A stretch of DNA of 64,000 bases, taken from assembly GCF_002154895.1 (NCBI RefSeq), contig NZ_MUIZ01000003.1, positions 1 to 64,000 of the forward strand, given 5' to 3'. The notes below the pieces were generated by a model that had not been told where the DNA came from, did no database searches, and saw only the letters and a program-made list of their open reading frames with translations. Of this stretch, positions 27,069 through 34,715 are shown piece after piece. Every line of letters starts with the position of its first letter. Within the stretch, counting starts at the first letter, position 1. A program made the translations under genes and the position numbers. Source of the DNA: Lactococcus petauri. GTDB lineage: Bacteria > Bacillota > Bacilli > Lactobacillales > Streptococcaceae.

Positions 27069-27275
27069 TTAATTATTTTGATGCAAGTTGGCAAGCATTT
27101 TTTCTCTTTGCATCTTACGCCGCATTCTACGTTTCTCCTTACTTTCATGCTTGCGTCGCTCTATTTCTAGCTTGAGCAGTTCCTCCTCAAAGACTAATTC
27201 TTCCTGCTTGCTTTTCCTTTGCGATATTTTAACTCTTTCTTTAGCCCTAGAAACTTTTGTCTGGATTATTGTCAT
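27069..27275 (-). CDS. Small very basic helical protein (68 aa)
   Basis: 68 residues, dominated by Lys, Arg and Glu (KRRMRRKMQREK), likely one long charged helix; no domain recognised. GAAAGGAAGAAG precedes the ATG at 27275. It is the first gene of the minus arm of the divergent module, directly beyond the operator region at 27350-27520, and is probably co-transcribed with the 71-residue gene. It could bind nucleic acid, judging only from charge. Confidence 0.55.
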   Translation of the reverse strand: MTIIQTKVSRAKERVKISQRKSKQEELVFEEELLKLEIERRKHESKEKRRMRRKMQREKMLANLHQNN

Positions 27276-27349
27276 ATCTTCTTCCTTTCTATACCTTTTT
27301 TCAACTCACATCTTTTATAGAACTTTTGTCTATCTCAATTTGACTTTTG

Positions 27350-27364
27350 TATACTAATAAGCTA
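27350..27364. promoter_or_regulatory. Operator-like repeat O1
   Basis: TATACTAATAAGCTA, one mismatch from O3. Located on the minus-gene side of the divergent intergenic region. Confidence 0.55.
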
Positions 27365-27445
27365 CAATTAATGTAGAATGAAAAACCTATTGATTGGTGT
27401 GTATATTCTTATTCACACATACCTTATAGGACTTCTTTATAAAAG

Positions 27446-27474
27446 TTGCAAATCTTCTTTACAAGAAATATTAT
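27446..27474 (+). promoter_or_regulatory. Promoter of the XRE-ImmA operon
   Basis: TTGCAA (27446-27451), a 17-base spacer and TATTAT (27469-27474). The operator O2 begins at the last base of the -10 box, so a bound repressor would cover the transcription start. Confidence 0.6.
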
Positions 27475-27488
27475 AGCATATTGGTATA
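27474..27488. promoter_or_regulatory. Operator-like repeat O2 (inverted orientation)
   Basis: TAGCATATTGGTATA, the reverse complement of O3 with one change. It overlaps the -10 box of the plus-strand promoter. Confidence 0.6.
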
Positions 27489-27505
27489 AAATGTCAAGTG
27501 AAGAA

Positions 27506-27520
27506 TATACTAATATGCTA
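27506..27520. promoter_or_regulatory. Operator-like repeat O3
   Basis: TATACTAATATGCTA, 17 bases downstream of O2 and in opposite orientation. It sits 35 bases before the XRE start codon. Confidence 0.6.
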
Positions 27521-27555
27521 CAAACAGATAAAGCTATTCTGAAAGGTTAATAAAT

Positions 27556-27900
27556 TTGGATTTATACGAAAAAATAAAAGAGTTAGCGGCCCAAAAGCAT
27601 GTATCCATCAGACAAATTGAAGAACATCTGGGCTATGGTAATGGAACAATACGCCGCTGGAGTAAACAAACACCTGGTGTTGATAAAGTAACAGCAGTCG
27701 CCAAATACTTTAATGTCAGTGTTGATTATCTCCTTGGTCACCAAGAAAAAAGCAATCATCAAGAACCTATCGACCTTGCTCCTTTAGTAGACGAGAGTAA
27801 GGTTGACTGGGACGAATGGGTGTCTTTTGATGGCAAACCACTTACTGATGAAGTCAAAACGGCATTAAAACTTATTTTAGGTAAGCGTCTTGAAGACTAA
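27556..27900 (+). CDS. XRE-family repressor, phage CI-like, TTG start
   Basis: A 114-residue cytoplasmic regulator. Residues about 5-60 form the Cro/CI helix-turn-helix domain (KELAAQKHVSIRQIEEHLGYGNGTIRRW, then AKYFNVSVDYLLGH). The C-terminal half is acidic and lacks a peptidase fold, so it is not a self-cleaving LexA/CI type. Starts at TTG 27556 with GAAAGG nine bases upstream. It is followed 11 bases later by an ImmA-like protease gene, the known arrangement in which the protease removes the repressor (ICEBs1 and phage systems). Three matching operator-like repeats precede it. Confidence 0.85.
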   Translation: MDLYEKIKELAAQKHVSIRQIEEHLGYGNGTIRRWSKQTPGVDKVTAVAKYFNVSVDYLLGHQEKSNHQEPIDLAPLVDESKVDWDEWVSFDGKPLTDEVKTALKLILGKRLED

Positions 27901-27911
27901 GTGGGGGCTCT

Positions 27912-28502
27912 ATGAACGAACAGGAACTAATAGAGCGTATAATCCTTGAGATAGAAAAATATGGAATTGAAGTTATCGGGGACAACTATTTTCCATTGGA
28001 TGCTGTCACACATAACAGAAAAAAGATTACTATTTTTAATCCGAAAACGGTCAAGGCCTTTAAGTTGTGCCATGAGTTAATGCACATTAAGAATAATGAT
28101 CGCTATCGTCTTGGAGAATGTGATACAACCAGCCCTCAGGAGAAACGAACAAATAAAGAAGCTATCCTCTTCCTCTGGGATATCTTTGTGTCCGAAGGCG
28201 GAAATTTTGAACTCTTCCAAAAATTTATCGAAATTTCTGGTTGTCCATGTGACACTTCTTTTGCGCTACTCTGTAAAGTGAACGAGGAAGTGATACACGC
28301 ATTAAACAAATCAGACAGCCGAACGAAAGATTTTAGCACGATGTCGCTCAAAGAATGTGTGATTGACTACATCTCACACTTTGATGTTGTTGAGCAAATC
28401 AATACTTATCAATTTCTTGAAGCCTATAATTTGCCTTATGAGGATTATGATGCTGCCGTCGAAATTTTTAAAAAGATTTTAAAGTTGGATTACGCGTGCT
28501 AA
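27912..28502 (+). CDS. ImmA/IrrE-family metallopeptidase
   Basis: A 196-residue zinc-peptidase-like protein. The zinc motif HELMH (in FKLCHELMHIKN) lies near residue 55, the class signature that cleaves the partner XRE repressor. The N-terminal part (ITIFNPKTVKAF) fits the family; the C-terminal 90 residues are unassigned. GTGGGGG lies seven bases before the ATG. It forms a two-gene operon with the repressor, ended by a strong terminator, next to tRNA-Arg. No integrase or excisionase is present, so the module is either a domesticated switch or an element remnant. Confidence 0.85.
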   Translation: MNEQELIERIILEIEKYGIEVIGDNYFPLDAVTHNRKKITIFNPKTVKAFKLCHELMHIKNNDRYRLGECDTTSPQEKRTNKEAILFLWDIFVSEGGNFELFQKFIEISGCPCDTSFALLCKVNEEVIHALNKSDSRTKDFSTMSLKECVIDYISHFDVVEQINTYQFLEAYNLPYEDYDAAVEIFKKILKLDYAC

Positions 28503-28544
28503 CTTTGAACTAATGCGGAGTACGCCTTTCGATATATAGTATAA

Positions 28545-28577
28545 AATAAAGCACTTCCCATGAAGTGCTTTATTTTT
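28545..28577 (+). terminator. Terminator of the XRE-ImmA operon
   Basis: AAAGCACTTC and GAAGTGCTTT around a CCAT loop, followed by ATTTTTTT. Confidence 0.85.
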
Positions 28578-28617
28578 TTAATTTAAAAAGCCATCTTTTA
28601 AGCTTTACTTTTAGAAC

Positions 28618-28645
28618 AAAAAATGCCCCGCCACGAAGGCGGAGC
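28618..28645 (-). terminator. Terminator of tRNA-Arg
   Basis: On the minus strand GCTCCGCC, loop TTCG and GGCGGGGC form a GC-rich stem followed by ATTTTTT, 15 bases beyond the tRNA 3' end. Confidence 0.8.
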
Positions 28646-28659
28646 GAGGTTTGGCACCA

Positions 28660-28733
28660 TGATCCGAGGGGGATTCGAACCCTCGACCGTTCGCTTAGAA
28701 GGCGAATGCTCTATCCAGCTGAGCTATCGGACC
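28660..28733 (-). tRNA. tRNA-Arg (TCT)
   Basis: A 74-nucleotide cloverleaf: acceptor GGTCCGA/TCGGATC (one G-T), D arm AGCTCAGCTGGATAGAGC, anticodon TCT in CGCCTTCTAAGCG, and T arm GAGGGTTCGAATCCCCC. CCA is not encoded. tRNA-Arg genes are frequent integration sites, in keeping with the phage-like module beside it. Confidence 0.96.
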
Positions 28734-28796
28734 AAAATAGACAAGTAGATTTTTACACTACTTGTCTAGTCTATCATATTTTTCTAATTGAAGCAA

Positions 28797-30170
28797 TTAT
28801 TGTCCTGTATAAGGATCAACATAAGTGGTTGTACCATCTGCACTCGCACCTCCCATTCCTGGGTCAGTCGTTCCATATGCTGCGCCATCGTCTACAGAAG
28901 CCCCATAAGGATCTGGGGTAGTTGCATCAGCCTGACTTTCTTCAGAAGATTTTGTTTTATCCGATGAAGTTGGCTTATCACTTGTCGCTGCGCTACCATC
29001 TGTCGCAACATAGGTAGCAGAATTGCTGCTGTCAAGATTTACAAAAGAACCATTGACATCAATACCATAAACAGTTGACTTGCCATTTTCTGTTACTGTT
29101 GCTGAAGGCATGAAATAGGCATCAGGTATATTACCAGTTAATGTTTCGTATGTAATTAAATTATTACTTAAACTATTGCCTGTCTCTTTTTTCAGAGAGT
29201 TTCGTAAAGCGTTTTGAACGGCTAAAGTCGTATTTGTAGACAACAGCTGATAAGAACCACCATCTCCTGGATTCATATAATCAATCCCTTGATATTGAAT
29301 CGAAACTACTTTATTAAAACAATCTCTATAACCTAATAAAGAAGTTAAAGTTGAGCCATTGATTGGAATATTTGTTTTGATGTCTTCACTAATATCGTCC
29401 AAGAATTTTTGATATTGAGTGATATTGTTCAATGCCAAGAGCTTCGTCACAACTGCTGAAATAACTTCACGCTGGTGTGCTGCACGACCATAGTCTCCAT
29501 TAGGTAAGTGATGGCGATCACGCGAATAAACCAGCGCTTGGTCTCCATTAATGTGTTGTTTACCTGGTGGAACTTTCGCAGTGTACTCCGGCTCTGTGTC
29601 AGAGATATAAAGAGTCTGCCCAGTTGTATTGTCAATATCAATACCACCCACATCATTGACCAAGTTAACCAAGCCATCAAAGTTAATCATGAGGAAGTTA
29701 TCAACATTAATACCAGCCTGTTCTCCGATTGTCTTCATGGCATATTGGACACCTGTTTCCAGCCCTCCTGCATTATACCCCATCGGATAAGCGGCATTCA
29801 TCTTCTGTGTCGAAACAGTATTACCCTTATTATCCAAAATGTTTGACATGACATCTCGCTCAAGAGAAACCATCGTTGTTGTGTTCGTTTTGGGATTAAG
29901 GGTCATAACGATCTGTGAGTCAGAGTTACCATCCCAGCTGGTTGATCCTCCGCGGTCAGCTCCTCCAGTATCGACACCCATGAGTAAAATTGTTAATGGC
30001 TCAGTCGCTTTGATAATTTTTCCCGCATCTGTGCTTCCAACTTCCGCATAGGTTTTCGAAAATGCTTTTGTTGTGCTATCTAAAACTGTCGAAACATAGA
30101 CAGTGGCTGCTCCAGCCGTTAAGGCGATGATCCCAACGATCATCAACAGCGATTTTTTCCAAAGTTTCAT
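28797..30170 (-). CDS. LytR-CpsA-Psr (LCP) family cell-wall glycopolymer ligase
   Basis: LCP enzymes attach teichoic acids or polysaccharides to peptidoglycan. The 457 residues have an N-terminal anchor (about 6-27), the LCP core beginning LTILLMGVDTGG with the D/R residues of SDSQIVMTLNP, MVSLERDV, AYPMGYNAGG, and R-rich YSRDRHHLPNGDYGRAAHQREV. The C-terminal 90 residues are a Ser/Asp/Gly-rich low-complexity tail. It follows tsaE and a GNAT gene on the same strand, as in streptococci, but a terminator at 30213-30252 separates it from GNAT, so it may have its own promoter. Confidence 0.93.
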   Translation of the reverse strand: MKLWKKSLLMIVGIIALTAGAATVYVSTVLDSTTKAFSKTYAEVGSTDAGKIIKATEPLTILLMGVDTGGADRGGSTSWDGNSDSQIVMTLNPKTNTTTMVSLERDVMSNILDNKGNTVSTQKMNAAYPMGYNAGGLETGVQYAMKTIGEQAGINVDNFLMINFDGLVNLVNDVGGIDIDNTTGQTLYISDTEPEYTAKVPPGKQHINGDQALVYSRDRHHLPNGDYGRAAHQREVISAVVTKLLALNNITQYQKFLDDISEDIKTNIPINGSTLTSLLGYRDCFNKVVSIQYQGIDYMNPGDGGSYQLLSTNTTLAVQNALRNSLKKETGNSLSNNLITYETLTGNIPDAYFMPSATVTENGKSTVYGIDVNGSFVNLDSSNSATYVATDGSAATSDKPTSSDKTKSSEESQADATTPDPYGASVDDGAAYGTTDPGMGGASADGTTTYVDPYTGQ

Positions 30171-30212
30171 AGTAAAATTATATCAAATTTCTACAAATAA
30201 ACAACAGGAAAT

Positions 30213-30252
30213 GAAAAAAGCAACCAGATAGGCTTCTTTTTTCCTATCTGAT
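30213..30252 (-). terminator. Terminator between the GNAT and LCP genes
   Basis: CAGATAGG and CCTATCTG pair around a 10-base loop, followed on the minus strand by GTTGCTTTTTT. Confidence 0.65.
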
Positions 30253-30266
30253 CACTCTTATTTCAC

Positions 30267-30782
30267 TTAGAAAAATTTGACCATTTGATACACATCTATC
30301 AATTGTCCATGTTCATCGCGTGCGCCATATTTTTGGACTGTTTCAAGCTCAAAACCAAACTTTTCATATAAATGGATAGCTGCTTTGTTGCGTTTTTGAA
30401 CAGTTAATTCAAGTCGCTTTATCACGTCCATCTCCTCAATCCATTCAAGGGCATCCTCAAATAAAAAAGAAGCAATACCATAACCTTGAAATTTTGAACT
30501 TACAGCAATAAAAATATCCCCAATATGGCGTATGCGATAGTGAAAATCTGCCGTAATATGTAGAACGCCAGCAATTTCTTGACCAATAAAGGCTAGAAAA
30601 TAAGCGTTATTGTCCTTCGTAAGAATCTGTGTCAAGTAATCTTGCATCTGCGTGGGCGACATAAGAATCCCCGCCTCATCTAAAGTCAGAAAATGACTTT
30701 CTTTTCCTACCTGATTAAGAAAAGCAATAAGCTTTATGCTATCTTCAGGAGTTGCTTCACAAATCAGTAACTCTGTGCTCAT
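30267..30782 (-). CDS. GNAT-family acetyltransferase
   Basis: A 171-residue acetyl-CoA-dependent N-acetyltransferase. The core motif A is visible as IGDIFIAVSSKFQGYGIASFLFEDALEW, with the CoA-binding Q-x-x-G-x-G/A pattern, then LELTVQKRNKAAIHLYEKFGFE typical of the family end. The substrate cannot be deduced; the position between tsaE and the LCP gene is conserved in related cocci. It overlaps tsaE by four bases (ATGA), so translation is coupled. Confidence 0.9.
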   Translation of the reverse strand: MSTELLICEATPEDSIKLIAFLNQVGKESHFLTLDEAGILMSPTQMQDYLTQILTKDNNAYFLAFIGQEIAGVLHITADFHYRIRHIGDIFIAVSSKFQGYGIASFLFEDALEWIEEMDVIKRLELTVQKRNKAAIHLYEKFGFELETVQKYGARDEHGQLIDVYQMVKFF

Positions 30783-31234
30783 AATTCTCCTAGTAGTGCC
30801 TCATAGCGTTGTCCATGTGGAAGAAGTTCTAAGACACGTTCAGCATCCGTTGCAAAGCCGTCTGCGTATTTATCAAATTTCACTTCTAAGTAGGCTTCAG
30901 GTAGACTTTCTCCCAGTAGCTCGCCCCATTCAATAACAGAAACGCCTTCACCAAAAAGATAATCGTCAAGGTCAAAGCTGTCAGGATCATCTCCTGCACG
31001 ATATACATCCATATGATATAAAGGGAGCTTTCCTTCTTCGTATTCTCGTACAATGGTGTAAGTTGGGCTCTTGATCATCTGCGAAATTCCTAAGCCCACA
31101 GCTAAACCCTTCACAAAGGTTGTTTTACCTGCACCAAGTTCTCCTGTCAAAACAACAATATCTTGTGCCTGAAGAAGGCCACCTAAACGCTCTGCAAATG
31201 TGAGCATCTTTTCTTCATTAACTTTTAATTTCAT
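30779..31234 (-). CDS. tsaE: tRNA threonylcarbamoyladenosine biosynthesis ATPase TsaE
   Basis: Works with TsaB and TsaD to make t6A at position 37 of ANN-reading tRNAs. From ATG 31234 the protein has 151 residues with Walker A GELGAGKTTFVKG near residue 31, SPTYTIVREYE, LYHMDVYR and the Walker B-like EWGELLGE. The frame is open to a TTG at 31252, but the ATG follows AATAAGG. It is first in the tsaE-GNAT pair. TsaB and TsaD are not in the window. Confidence 0.95.
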   Translation of the reverse strand: MKLKVNEEKMLTFAERLGGLLQAQDIVVLTGELGAGKTTFVKGLAVGLGISQMIKSPTYTIVREYEEGKLPLYHMDVYRAGDDPDSFDLDDYLFGEGVSVIEWGELLGESLPEAYLEVKFDKYADGFATDAERVLELLPHGQRYEALLGEL

Positions 31235-31274
31235 AGCCTTATTATAGCACAACTCAACACGTGAATTTTAGTAA

Positions 31275-31361
31275 TTAAATCCCGGAAAACGGAAGTGATT
31301 GTTTTTCACTAAGGTCTTGTGTGACTCTAGCAAAGTCTAAAGGAGTCTTTTCTTTGGCCAT
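31275..31361 (-). CDS. Mini-gene encoding a 28-residue peptide
   Basis: ATG 31361 to TAA 31275-31277. The peptide begins MAKEKTPLDFARVTQDL and ends SLPFSGI. AGAGGGAAG lies about seven bases upstream and a clear terminator separates it from glmM. It is mostly charged with a short hydrophobic C-terminus and no signal peptide. It lies 40 bases before tsaE on the same strand, so it could be a leader ORF for tsaE-GNAT or a free peptide. I do not recognise it; coding potential rests on the ribosome site and placement only. Confidence 0.4.
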   Translation of the reverse strand: MAKEKTPLDFARVTQDLSEKQSLPFSGI

Positions 31362-31396
31362 TGACTACTTCCCTCTTTCATGCAGTATGTCTGGGA

Positions 31397-31425
31397 ACAA
31401 AAAAAGATTCCTTACGAATCTTTTT
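31397..31425 (-). terminator. Terminator of the cdaA-cdaR-glmM operon
   Basis: AAAAAGATTC and GAATCTTTTT pair around a 5-base loop, followed by T on the minus strand, directly after the glmM stop. Confidence 0.85.
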
Positions 31426-31428
31426 CTT

Positions 31429-32790
31429 TTATAGTTTTACGCCAATTTCTTCTTTGACTACGTCAACTATTGTGTCAACAACTTCATTTACTTCTTCATC
31501 TGTTGGTGCTTCAGCCATAACACGGAGAAGGGGTTCTGTTCCACTTGGGCGGACAAGGATGCGGCCTTTGCCGTTCATTTTTTCTTCCATGGCCGTAATA
31601 ACTTCACGTATAGCTGGAATATCCATTGCCCCTTCTTTAGCAGCGTTATTTGCTACACGAACATTTACAAGTTTTTGAGGATAAATTGTGACTTCAGCTG
31701 CTAGTTCTGATAATTTTTTACCTGTTTCACGCATGACTTTTACAAGTTGGATAGCTGAGAGTTGTCCATCACCGGTCGTATTGTAGTCCAAGAAGACCAT
31801 ATGACCTGACTGTTCACCACCAAAATTGTAATTATTTTTACGCATTTCTTCCACAACATAGCGGTCACCTACAGCCGTTACTACGGAATTCATACCTGCT
31901 TCTTCCAATGCTAAATGAAAACCAAGATTAGACATTACAGTTGTAACTACGGTATCTTTTGCTAATTTCCCTTGCTCAAGGAGATACTTCCCAACGATGA
32001 ACATAATTTTGTCACCATCAACGATATTACCATTTTCATCTACTGCGATAAGACGATCCGCATCACCATCAAAAGCCAGACCAATGTCGCTTCCAGTTTC
32101 TACAACCGTATCTGCTGTTTTCTCTGGGTGTGTTGAACCAACACCGTCATTAATATTAAGTCCATTTGGATTTTCACCAATCACTGTGAGTTCGGCATTT
32201 AAATCAGCAAACACAGCACGCGCAGATGTATATGAAGCACCATTGGCTGTATCGAGTACAATTTTGTAACCTTCAAAATCGCCTTCAGCTGTTGTTTTCA
32301 AAAATGCTTGATATTTACGTACAGCTTCATTATAATCGTGTAAAATTCCCAAACCTTCAGCAGAAGGTCGTGGTAATTTATCTTCTTCAGCATCAATCAA
32401 AGCTTCGATTTCTAACTCTTTATCATCGTCAAGTTTAAAACCATCTGCTCCGAAGAACTTAATTCCGTTATCCAAGGCTGGATTATGGCTGGCAGAAATC
32501 ATAACCCCTGCAGAGGCTTCTTCTTTACGGACCAAATAAGCCACTCCTGGTGTAGCAATAACACCCAAATCATAAACCTCAATCCCTACTGATAACAGAC
32601 CTGAAATAAGGCTTGTTGAAAGCATCTGACCCGAAATACGTGGATCACGTGCTACATACACTTTTGGTGTTCCGATTTCATGTTGGCTAAGAACATAGCC
32701 ACCAAAGCGCCCAAGTTTAAAGGCCATTTCTGGCGTTAACTCTACATTTGCCTCTCCACGAACGCCATCTGTTCCAAAATATTTACCCAT
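31429..32790 (-). CDS. glmM: Phosphoglucosamine mutase
   Basis: Interconverts glucosamine-6-phosphate and glucosamine-1-phosphate for UDP-GlcNAc and cell wall. The 453 residues show the start [14 protein letters not shown], the phosphoserine loop [17 protein letters not shown], the metal loop [12 protein letters not shown], the sugar loop GGEQSGH, and the phosphate loop [12 protein letters not shown]. It is the third gene of the conserved cdaA-cdaR-glmM operon; GlmM is known to interact with and restrain CdaA in lactococci. Confidence 0.97.
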   Translation of the reverse strand: MGKYFGTDGVRGEANVELTPEMAFKLGRFGGYVLSQHEIGTPKVYVARDPRISGQMLSTSLISGLLSVGIEVYDLGVIATPGVAYLVRKEEASAGVMISASHNPALDNGIKFFGADGFKLDDDKELEIEALIDAEEDKLPRPSAEGLGILHDYNEAVRKYQAFLKTTAEGDFEGYKIVLDTANGASYTSARAVFADLNAELTVIGENPNGLNINDGVGSTHPEKTADTVVETGSDIGLAFDGDADRLIAVDENGNIVDGDKIMFIVGKYLLEQGKLAKDTVVTTVMSNLGFHLALEEAGMNSVVTAVGDRYVVEEMRKNNYNFGGEQSGHMVFLDYNTTGDGQLSAIQLVKVMRETGKKLSELAAEVTIYPQKLVNVRVANNAAKEGAMDIPAIREVITAMEEKMNGKGRILVRPSGTEPLLRVMAEAPTDEEVNEVVDTIVDVVKEEIGVKL

Positions 32791-32820
32791 TTTTTTCTTC
32801 TCTTTTCTTTTTTTACTTAT

Positions 32821-33774
32821 TTATTTTTTTACTGGAGTCATTGTTACTTCTACTTGACTAGGTTTCACACTTGCTCCATCTGCCTGTATATCGACATTTA
32901 CAGTCTCTTTTTCCGTAATATTAGATATATTTACCGTCGCATCAACACTATTAATCTTATCTAGAGCACTTTGTTCTCCTGAAATGGTGACTGTCTTCTG
33001 AGAGAGAGACGTCTTCATGTCTGAAAGACTTTGGTCAAGTGTTCCCGTTTTCTTCACATTAACTGGGACTGTTTTTGACGGCTTTTCCACGCTCACTTTC
33101 ATTTGCACTGTCGCCGGACTGATTTGTGCGGGAAGTAATTTTCCGTCAGCATCAACTGCATGCAAGGTAACCGTACCAGAGTAATCATCATTTAAGTATG
33201 CATCACTTGGTAAGGCCGCTTGGATGGCATGGATTTGTTTGATGCTTGTTTCACCTGCTGTTACTTTGACTTTTTCTTGACTCAGCTTGATGTCATTAAC
33301 TTTGAAACCATCTGGTAGCTGCGCTTGTTCAATCAAGGGTGTTACATTAAATTCAGCACTGGCTTTCTTTTCTAAGCGAACGGTCAAGGTTGTAGGTTCA
33401 ATTTGTGCATTTATGCCATTAGGAAGTTGTTGGATACGTACGGGCATCGTCACTGTTCCTTCTTTTGCATTGGATAAATCCACCACAAGATAAAAGTTCC
33501 GAGAATCCGGGTTTTCTTCTGTATTAATCTGAACACGATTGTAACTTGTCAGGTAGACATTAGCAGTATTATTATAACCACTGGCAAAATATTCATCTGA
33601 ATTATACTTAATTTCAATTGGTACATTGGAAATAGTTGTCGTATAAACTTCTCCAGTTGTTGAGTTACCTTGATTTCTCAACGCAGCAGAGCTTGCATTA
33701 AAGAATAAAATTACTGCAAAGAAAATGGAAGCTAAGATTGTAAAAAGTTTTGAAGCGAAAAAATTATTTCTCAT
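32821..33774 (-). CDS. cdaR: CdaA regulatory protein (YbbR domains)
   Basis: A 317-residue envelope protein with one N-terminal membrane segment (about 9-29) and several extracellular YbbR repeats (IEIKYNSDEYFASGYNN, VRLEKKASAEFNVTPLIEQ, VPVNVKKTGTLDQSL, VNVDIQADGASVKPSQV). YbbR proteins bind and modulate the diadenylate cyclase. Its ATG overlaps the last base of cdaA, and glmM follows after 30 bases, so the three act together in c-di-AMP control of potassium, osmotic and wall homeostasis. Confidence 0.94.
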   Translation of the reverse strand: MRNNFFASKLFTILASIFFAVILFFNASSAALRNQGNSTTGEVYTTTISNVPIEIKYNSDEYFASGYNNTANVYLTSYNRVQINTEENPDSRNFYLVVDLSNAKEGTVTMPVRIQQLPNGINAQIEPTTLTVRLEKKASAEFNVTPLIEQAQLPDGFKVNDIKLSQEKVKVTAGETSIKQIHAIQAALPSDAYLNDDYSGTVTLHAVDADGKLLPAQISPATVQMKVSVEKPSKTVPVNVKKTGTLDQSLSDMKTSLSQKTVTISGEQSALDKINSVDATVNISNITEKETVNVDIQADGASVKPSQVEVTMTPVKK

Positions 33775-34601
33775 TATTTTTTGCCTCCTGTTTCTTCTGG
33801 TCCCAAAATAGCGATAAGTTTTTCATGGAACACTTCTTTTGAAATATCCGCGTACAACTCACCATTATAAGCGATAGATATTCCTCCTGTTTCTTCCGAA
33901 ACAACAAGAACTAAAGCATCTGAAGATTCTGATAAACCTATAGCTGCACGATGTCGTGTCCCAAACTCTTTGGATATTCCCGTTTTCTCAGTTAAAGGAA
34001 GGTAGGCACTGGTTACAGCAATTTTATCATCTTGAATAATCACTGCCCCATCATGTAAAGGCGTATTCGGGATAAAGATATTGATGATTAATTCACTGGA
34101 GATATCTGCATCTAACCTTATCCCTGTGGAAGCATACTCACTCAGAGTTTGTGTTCGCTCAATAGCAATGAGTGCTCCAATTTTACGCTCAGACATATAG
34201 GCAAAAGATTTTTCATATGCCTCAATATAGCTATTGATAGACCGGTTGCGTCCACCGGATAACCGATTGGTCGTCCGACCTAATCCTTCCAAAGCTCTAC
34301 GTATTTCTGGTTGAAAGATAATAACACCGGCAATCGCACCATAGGTAATTACTTGATTGAGTAGCCACTCTAAAGTGGTCAAACCGATCAAACCAGCAAC
34401 TATTCTTATGAGAACAAAAATAATAACACCACGTACTAAGCTGACCAGCTTTGTGCCTTGTACAAAACGCATAGCTAAATAAAGAAAAAAGCTTACAATA
34501 GCGATATCGATGATTGAAATGAACACACGCCAAGGCGATTGGTTTAACTCCAATATTTTTTGCCAGAAGTCAAGATTAAAAATTTGACTAAAATCACTCA
34601 C
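33774..34601 (-). CDS. cdaA: Diadenylate cyclase CdaA
   Basis: Makes c-di-AMP from two ATP. The 275 residues contain three membrane segments in the first 100 (VFISIIDIAIVSFFLYLAMRF, then LVRGVIIFVLIRIVAGLIGL, then ITYGAIAGVIIFQPEIR) and a cytoplasmic DAC domain with the DGA motif (LHDGAVIIQDD) and the GTRHRAAIG motif. It heads the cdaA-cdaR-glmM operon. The cyclase motifs are intact. Confidence 0.96.
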   Translation of the reverse strand: MSDFSQIFNLDFWQKILELNQSPWRVFISIIDIAIVSFFLYLAMRFVQGTKLVSLVRGVIIFVLIRIVAGLIGLTTLEWLLNQVITYGAIAGVIIFQPEIRRALEGLGRTTNRLSGGRNRSINSYIEAYEKSFAYMSERKIGALIAIERTQTLSEYASTGIRLDADISSELIINIFIPNTPLHDGAVIIQDDKIAVTSAYLPLTEKTGISKEFGTRHRAAIGLSESSDALVLVVSEETGGISIAYNGELYADISKEVFHEKLIAILGPEETGGKK

Positions 34602-34675
34602 ATACTGCCCTCCTCACTGACTTATTCTTTACTATTATACCAAAAATACATTTCTTTATGTTATCTCCCACATAA

Positions 34676-34706
34676 AGAAAAAACGACTTACACTAAGTTG
34701 CCGCTT
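34676..34706 (-). terminator. Weak terminator after nifJ
   Basis: An imperfect stem (AACTTA / TAAGTC with partial outer pairing) followed on the minus strand by GTTTTTTC. Confidence 0.4.
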
Positions 34707-34715
34707 TTCTCTTTT

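Noticed and set aside
28565-28921. 118-residue plus-strand ORF
   Set aside because: It runs through the complement of tRNA-Arg and its terminator; the Pro/Arg-rich text is a known artefact of tRNA sequence.
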